Assembly: GCA_024681565.1 (NCBI GenBank)
Contig: JAILAO010000089.1
Span: 1-19,562, forward strand
Length of the DNA stretch: 19,562 nucleotides
Reading direction: 5' to 3'
Source of the DNA: Bacteroidales bacterium
GTDB taxonomy: Bacteria > Bacteroidota > Bacteroidia > Bacteroidales > UBA932
The notes under the pieces were generated by a model. That model did no database searches and was not told the DNA's origin. It was given only the letters and a program-made list of their open reading frames with translations. Position 1 is the stretch's first letter. Every line of letters begins with the position of its first letter. This document shows positions 17,024 through 19,562 of this stretch, in pieces. Both the position numbers and the translations under genes were made by a program.

Positions 17024-17109
17024 GGCTGGATACAAAAACGGCCGATATCGTTCCAACCCCCGCTTGTAAAGCCGGGGGTTGGAACACTTTGGGACGAAAT
17101 CGTGACCAG
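17024..17109 (+). repeat. REP-like 86-base element, left copy
   Basis: It starts at the base after the ogt stop. The core is a bulged hairpin: GTTCCAACCCCC pairs with GGGGGTTGGAAC (12 bp), then a bulged C, GCTT with AAGC, and a 3-base loop. The whole 86 bases match the reverse complement of 18630-18715 at 79 positions; differences fall in the loop and near the ends. It could also stop cysS-ogt transcription, though no T-tract follows. Confidence 0.9.
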
Positions 17110-17132
17110 GGTAATAATAAATCCGTGCAGAC

Positions 17133-18026
17133 CTATCCTTTCCGGGGATTCAAGATCGGTTCTATTTCCGTTAGTTTCAGGTGAACAATCCGGGCAAGTT
17201 GCTTGGCGGTCGCCCCGGTTTCTTTTCTCAGAATCCTGGCCAGAGAAATCCGTTGCTGTACCTTGAGGTGGGTGATTCGACGTACGCCATATAGCTTCTC
17301 CGTAACGGCGCGCGCCCTTGCGGAAAGCTCCCCATCAGGTAATGACACTGCGGAACTGTGCATTTCCAGATTTATCTCATCCTCGACGCGTTTGTTCAGG
17401 CAGAACTGATAGTCTTGTACGGAGGAGAACTGCTTTTCCATCCAGGTATAATTGACAAAATCACCCGGCCATAGCTGCCCGTCAGGGAGCAGGATCCATT
17501 CTCCGGGAACTTCTGTCTTGCTATGGAAAAGGCGTCTTCGGGCGTTCCCGGAAATACTGTCTACCCTTTTTCCATAATTCCGGATCATATCCCTATCAGA
17601 AAAAAGGAGGGATGCGGAACTCCAGCGATAACCGCCCGGAGAGTATGCCATCCCTGCGGCCATAGGATTCCGGTGGATGTAGGCGATCGTGGTTCTGAGG
17701 CGCTCCCGGTCAGCGATAAGCCAGTGACCGATCCTCCATATTTTTCCCGGTTTGTTCTCTCCGTCACGGTGCCTCAGCCAGAGTTCCGTGGCCTGCTTAT
17801 AGTATTCCATAAACATATCACAATCCGCTTCCAGTCCATACAGAATAAAATGGAGATGATTGTCCATCAGGACAAAACAAATGACCTGCACCGGATGATC
17901 CGGACTTAGCCGGCAGAGACAGAGAGCGATCCGGTTGATCCCGGCGATAAATTCAGTGGAGGATAAGAACAGCGTGTCTTCCTTCAAGCCTTCCGTGGCA
18001 TAATGGTAGAAATGAGGTTTTTCCAT
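17133..18026 (-). CDS. REP-associated tyrosine transposase (RAYT, IS200-like Y1/HUH)
   Basis: A 297-aa single-strand DNA transposase of the Y1/HUH superfamily. The HUH-type metal motif is His57-Leu58-His59 in FVLMDNHLHFILYG. The catalytic tyrosine is Tyr116 in TTIAYIHRNPMAAG, a hallmark of RAYTs. The conserved GYRWSS follows. After a middle region, the C-terminus (about 245-297, RISLARILRKETGATAKQLARIVHL) looks like an added helix-turn-helix. RAYTs cut and rejoin REP hairpins, and REP-like repeats flank this gene on both sides in inverted orientation, so they are its probable substrates. All key residues are present and the frame is intact, so it may be active. Lower GC than the neighbouring housekeeping genes suggests transfer. 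ATG 18026 is used. Confidence 0.9.
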   Translation of the reverse strand: MEKPHFYHYATEGLKEDTLFLSSTEFIAGINRIALCLCRLSPDHPVQVICFVLMDNHLHFILYGLEADCDMFMEYYKQATELWLRHRDGENKPGKIWRIGHWLIADRERLRTTIAYIHRNPMAAGMAYSPGGYRWSSASLLFSDRDMIRNYGKRVDSISGNARRRLFHSKTEVPGEWILLPDGQLWPGDFVNYTWMEKQFSSVQDYQFCLNKRVEDEINLEMHSSAVSLPDGELSARARAVTEKLYGVRRITHLKVQQRISLARILRKETGATAKQLARIVHLKLTEIEPILNPRKG

Positions 18027-18132
18027 ACTTTTAAGTTTTTGGGGAAAATAAAGAAAAAACCGGCCTGCGTCAAGGAGCGGCTGTCAAAAAAATACGATTC
18101 TTTCGGGTTTGAAATGAATCTTTCTGCCGATT
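18027..18132. other. AT-rich gap upstream of the RAYT gene
   Basis: This 106-base gap contains A-tracts and a weak minus-strand promoter pattern (CTTG, 20 bases, TATTTTCC) with two mismatches in the -7 box. I found no convincing terminator or RNA gene. Confidence 0.3.
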
Positions 18133-18576
18133 CTAGATATAATTGGCGTGTTTGACTTCGGCGGAGGGGTTGGCGGCGAGGAGCTGGGCGGTTATTTTAT
18201 CGGCATTTTCCCTGGACGTACGGATGTCCATAAAACCGAGGCCGGAGTCATGGATGAAGAGGGAACGGAATTTTCCCTTCTTGTTTTCCTTGTACGTGAT
18301 GGTTTTGATGTCGGAGAGCCGAAGGGGATATTTCTTCTGATAGTTGAGAGTAATGGTATCCGCCTCGTCGTCAATGGTGTAGGTACTCAGTTTCTGCTGG
18401 GCGAAAAGAAGGGTGAAAAGAACCAGCGAATTGACAAAGCTGAGCAGGCTGATATCATTCTTCAAGACTGCGTACAGGATGAAACTGGCGACGCAGATGA
18501 CCCCGAAGATGATACAGCCCCACTTGACCAGTTTCGGCCGGCGCGTATTTGAATAAACGGTCCTCATATTATTCAT
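18133..18576 (-). CDS. Hypothetical two-TM membrane protein with a PH-like soluble domain
   Basis: A 147-aa protein I cannot assign. Residues about 19-38 (WGCIIFGVICVASFILYAVL) and 43-60 (SLLSFVNSLVLFTLLFAQ) are hydrophobic and probably form a transmembrane hairpin. The rest is a soluble, beta-rich tail (YTIDDEADTITLNYQKKYPLRLSDIKTITYKE, split here by description only) that recalls bacterial PH-like or YdbS-type membrane proteins; this is a weak resemblance. ATG 18576 is chosen over TTG 18579; ATG 18567 is also possible. It lies upstream of and parallel to the RAYT gene, 106 bases apart, inside the inverted REP repeats, so it may be a passenger. Lower GC than the chromosome genes around it. 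Confidence 0.7.
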   Translation of the reverse strand: MNNMRTVYSNTRRPKLVKWGCIIFGVICVASFILYAVLKNDISLLSFVNSLVLFTLLFAQQKLSTYTIDDEADTITLNYQKKYPLRLSDIKTITYKENKKGKFRSLFIHDSGLGFMDIRTSRENADKITAQLLAANPSAEVKHANYI

Positions 18577-18629
18577 CAAGATAGTAAAAATCAGAGGAAT
18601 TCGGATATCTGCCGGAAAAAAAGATCGGG

Positions 18630-18715
18630 CTGGTCACGATTTCGGCCCAAAGTGTTCCAACCCCCGGCTTCGCAAGCGGGGGTTGGAACGATATCGGCTG
18701 TTTTCGTCGCCAGCC
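18630..18715 (-). repeat. REP-like 86-base element, right copy (inverted)
   Basis: This is the inverted partner of 17024-17109, 79 of 86 positions identical. The hairpin arms are GTTCCAACCCCC (18654-18665) and GGGGGTTGGAAC (18678-18689), with the inner GCTT/AAGC stem and one bulged base kept although the loop differs. It ends 14 bases before the -7 element of the S41 gene. Confidence 0.9.
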
Positions 18716-18729
18716 TCCGGGATTATTGC

Positions 18730-18737
18730 TATCTTTG
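18730..18737 (+). promoter_or_regulatory. -7 promoter element of the S41 peptidase gene
   Basis: TATCTTTG is a perfect TAnnTTTG ending 16 bases before ATG 18754. The expected -33 region (about 18703-18706, TTCG) falls inside the right REP element and is a poor match. Confidence 0.6.
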
Positions 18738-18753
18738 AATCTCCAAATTGAAG

Positions 18754-19562
18754 ATGCACATGAGAAGATGGGTTGTATTTGCGCTGGCCGCGATGCTGGC
18801 GACCGGTTGCGGCGATGCCAATCAGCAATACGTACGCAAGGCGGTGTCCCTGATGGACAGGCATGGTCTTTTCGCCGAAGGGCCGGACTGGGAAGCAGCG
18901 CGGCAGGCTGCCCTGAAGGCAGAGCCGGCCAGCCTCGAAGAAGCACACGAGACCGTACGCACCGCCCTGAAGGTGGCGGGCGGTAAACATTCCTTCCTCT
19001 ACCAGGCCGATGATGTCAAGGAAGATGCCGGAGCGGAGTGGGAAGATCCGACCGTCCGCCTGGAAGACGGCATCGCCATCATCTCCCTGCCGGCCTTCAG
19101 CGGCAACGCCGAAGAAGGGAAAGAATACGCGCAGGCCGTGCTGGATGCCGTTCCGGAGACGGTTACAGGCGCGGTCATCGACCTGCGGGGCAACACCGGC
19201 GGCAATATGTACCCGATGATCGCCTCCGTGCACCGTTTCCTGCCGGACGGCAACGACCTGCTCCGCTTCCGTACCCGGAAGCGCACGCAATGGATCCCGC
19301 TTTCCTCCGTCATCCAGATCTCCGGCGTGCAGGCCGCCACCCCGGTCGACTGCCCGGTCGCCCTCCTGACAGACGGTCGGACAGCCAGTTCCGGCGAAGC
19401 GACCCTGCTCTGTTTCCGGGGATTGGAGAAGGCCCGGGTCTTCGGCAGCCCGACCGCCGGCTACGCCTCGGCCAACCAGCCGTTCCCGATGCCGGACGGC
19501 TCCCAGCTTGTCCTCACCACCGGCTGTGACGTGGCCCGCACGGGCGAGGCGTTCTGCGATGA
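18754..19562 (+). CDS. S41 family peptidase, lipoprotein, 3' end cut by window
   Basis: The first 269 codons of a secreted serine peptidase. Residues 1-19 (MHMRRWVVFALAAMLATGC) are a lipoprotein signal with lipid-anchor Cys19. The S41 core is recognisable from VIDLRGNTGGNMYPMI and the serine motif TASSGEATLLCFRG (residues 210-215 are TASSGE), then GSPTAGYASANQPF and PDGSQLVLTTG. The Lys typical of C-terminal-processing peptidases is not seen after the Ser motif. Instead GGKHSF places His79 upstream, as in the Ser-His type S41 proteins such as nisin-resistance proteins; no PDZ domain lies between. Substrate unknown. ATG 18760 is an alternative start. The frame is open at 19562, so the gene continues past the window. 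Confidence 0.85.
   Translation, partial: MHMRRWVVFALAAMLATGCGDANQQYVRKAVSLMDRHGLFAEGPDWEAARQAALKAEPASLEEAHETVRTALKVAGGKHSFLYQADDVKEDAGAEWEDPTVRLEDGIAIISLPAFSGNAEEGKEYAQAVLDAVPETVTGAVIDLRGNTGGNMYPMIASVHRFLPDGNDLLRFRTRKRTQWIPLSSVIQISGVQAATPVDCPVALLTDGRTASSGEATLLCFRGLEKARVFGSPTAGYASANQPFPMPDGSQLVLTTGCDVARTGEAFCD

Larger units (their letters stand above)
17024..18715. mobile_element. RAYT unit bounded by inverted REP-like repeats
   Basis: Two 86-base repeats in opposite orientation bound a 1.69-kb segment with the RAYT transposase gene and a small membrane-protein gene, both on the minus strand. The interior is visibly less GC-rich than the flanking genes. This fits a REPtron/BIME arrangement, in which a REP-associated tyrosine transposase is flanked by its own REP sequences. 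Whether the whole unit moved together is inference; RAYTs leave no target duplication to check, and none was seen. Confidence 0.7.

Noticed and set aside
18027..18132. Intrinsic terminator between the small membrane gene and the RAYT gene
   Set aside because: T-runs exist on the minus strand, but no stable stem of useful length lies directly before them.
17024..18715. CRISPR or integron-like array from repeated GGGGGTTGG sequences
   Set aside because: There are only two copies, inverted and 1.5 kb apart, next to a RAYT gene; a REP pair explains them.

Overview
The window is a piece of a GC-rich Bacteroidota chromosome, most likely order Bacteroidales. The evidence is protein similarity (rpoC, a Bacteroides-type metF and GH31), genes without Shine-Dalgarno sites, and repeated copies of the Bacteroidota -7 promoter element TAnnTTTG, mostly as TATCTTTG. 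No taxon below order can be fixed from this sequence. There are 14 ordinary protein genes, one tiny leader-peptide gene, one REP-type mobile unit and several regulatory sites. No rRNA, tRNA or CRISPR array was seen.

Left part (1-4461): the 3' part of rpoC, then a 176-base gap that looks like a complete ribosome-dependent cysteine attenuator. It has a 24-codon leader peptide with three consecutive Cys codons, mutually exclusive RNA helices and an intrinsic terminator. It precedes cysK-cysE, which make cysteine from serine. A convergent Lrp/AsnC-type regulator follows.

Middle (4462-10549): metY, then metF-metH. These supply homocysteine, methyl-tetrahydrofolate and methionine. With cysK-cysE they form a sulfur amino-acid block. 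MetH carries an in-frame repetitive, palindromic DNA insertion that encodes a low-complexity linker in its activation domain.

Right-middle (10546-17023): a U32-family protein (TrhP/YegQ-like), a lipoprotein GH31 glycosidase with a PA14 insert, exonuclease III, cysS and ogt. xth and cysS diverge from a symmetrical promoter region. Three convergent gene pairs meet exactly at palindromic stop codons (CTAG, TTAA, TGATCA).

Right end (17024-19562): a visibly lower-GC segment bounded by two 86-base repeats in inverted orientation, 79 of 86 positions identical, each containing a long bulged hairpin. Between them lie a REP-associated tyrosine transposase (RAYT) and a small two-TM membrane protein. 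The window ends inside a lipoprotein of peptidase family S41.

The most interesting candidate is the cysteine attenuator between rpoC and cysK (2189-2330). I know of no description of such a device in Bacteroidota, but I could not search for one.
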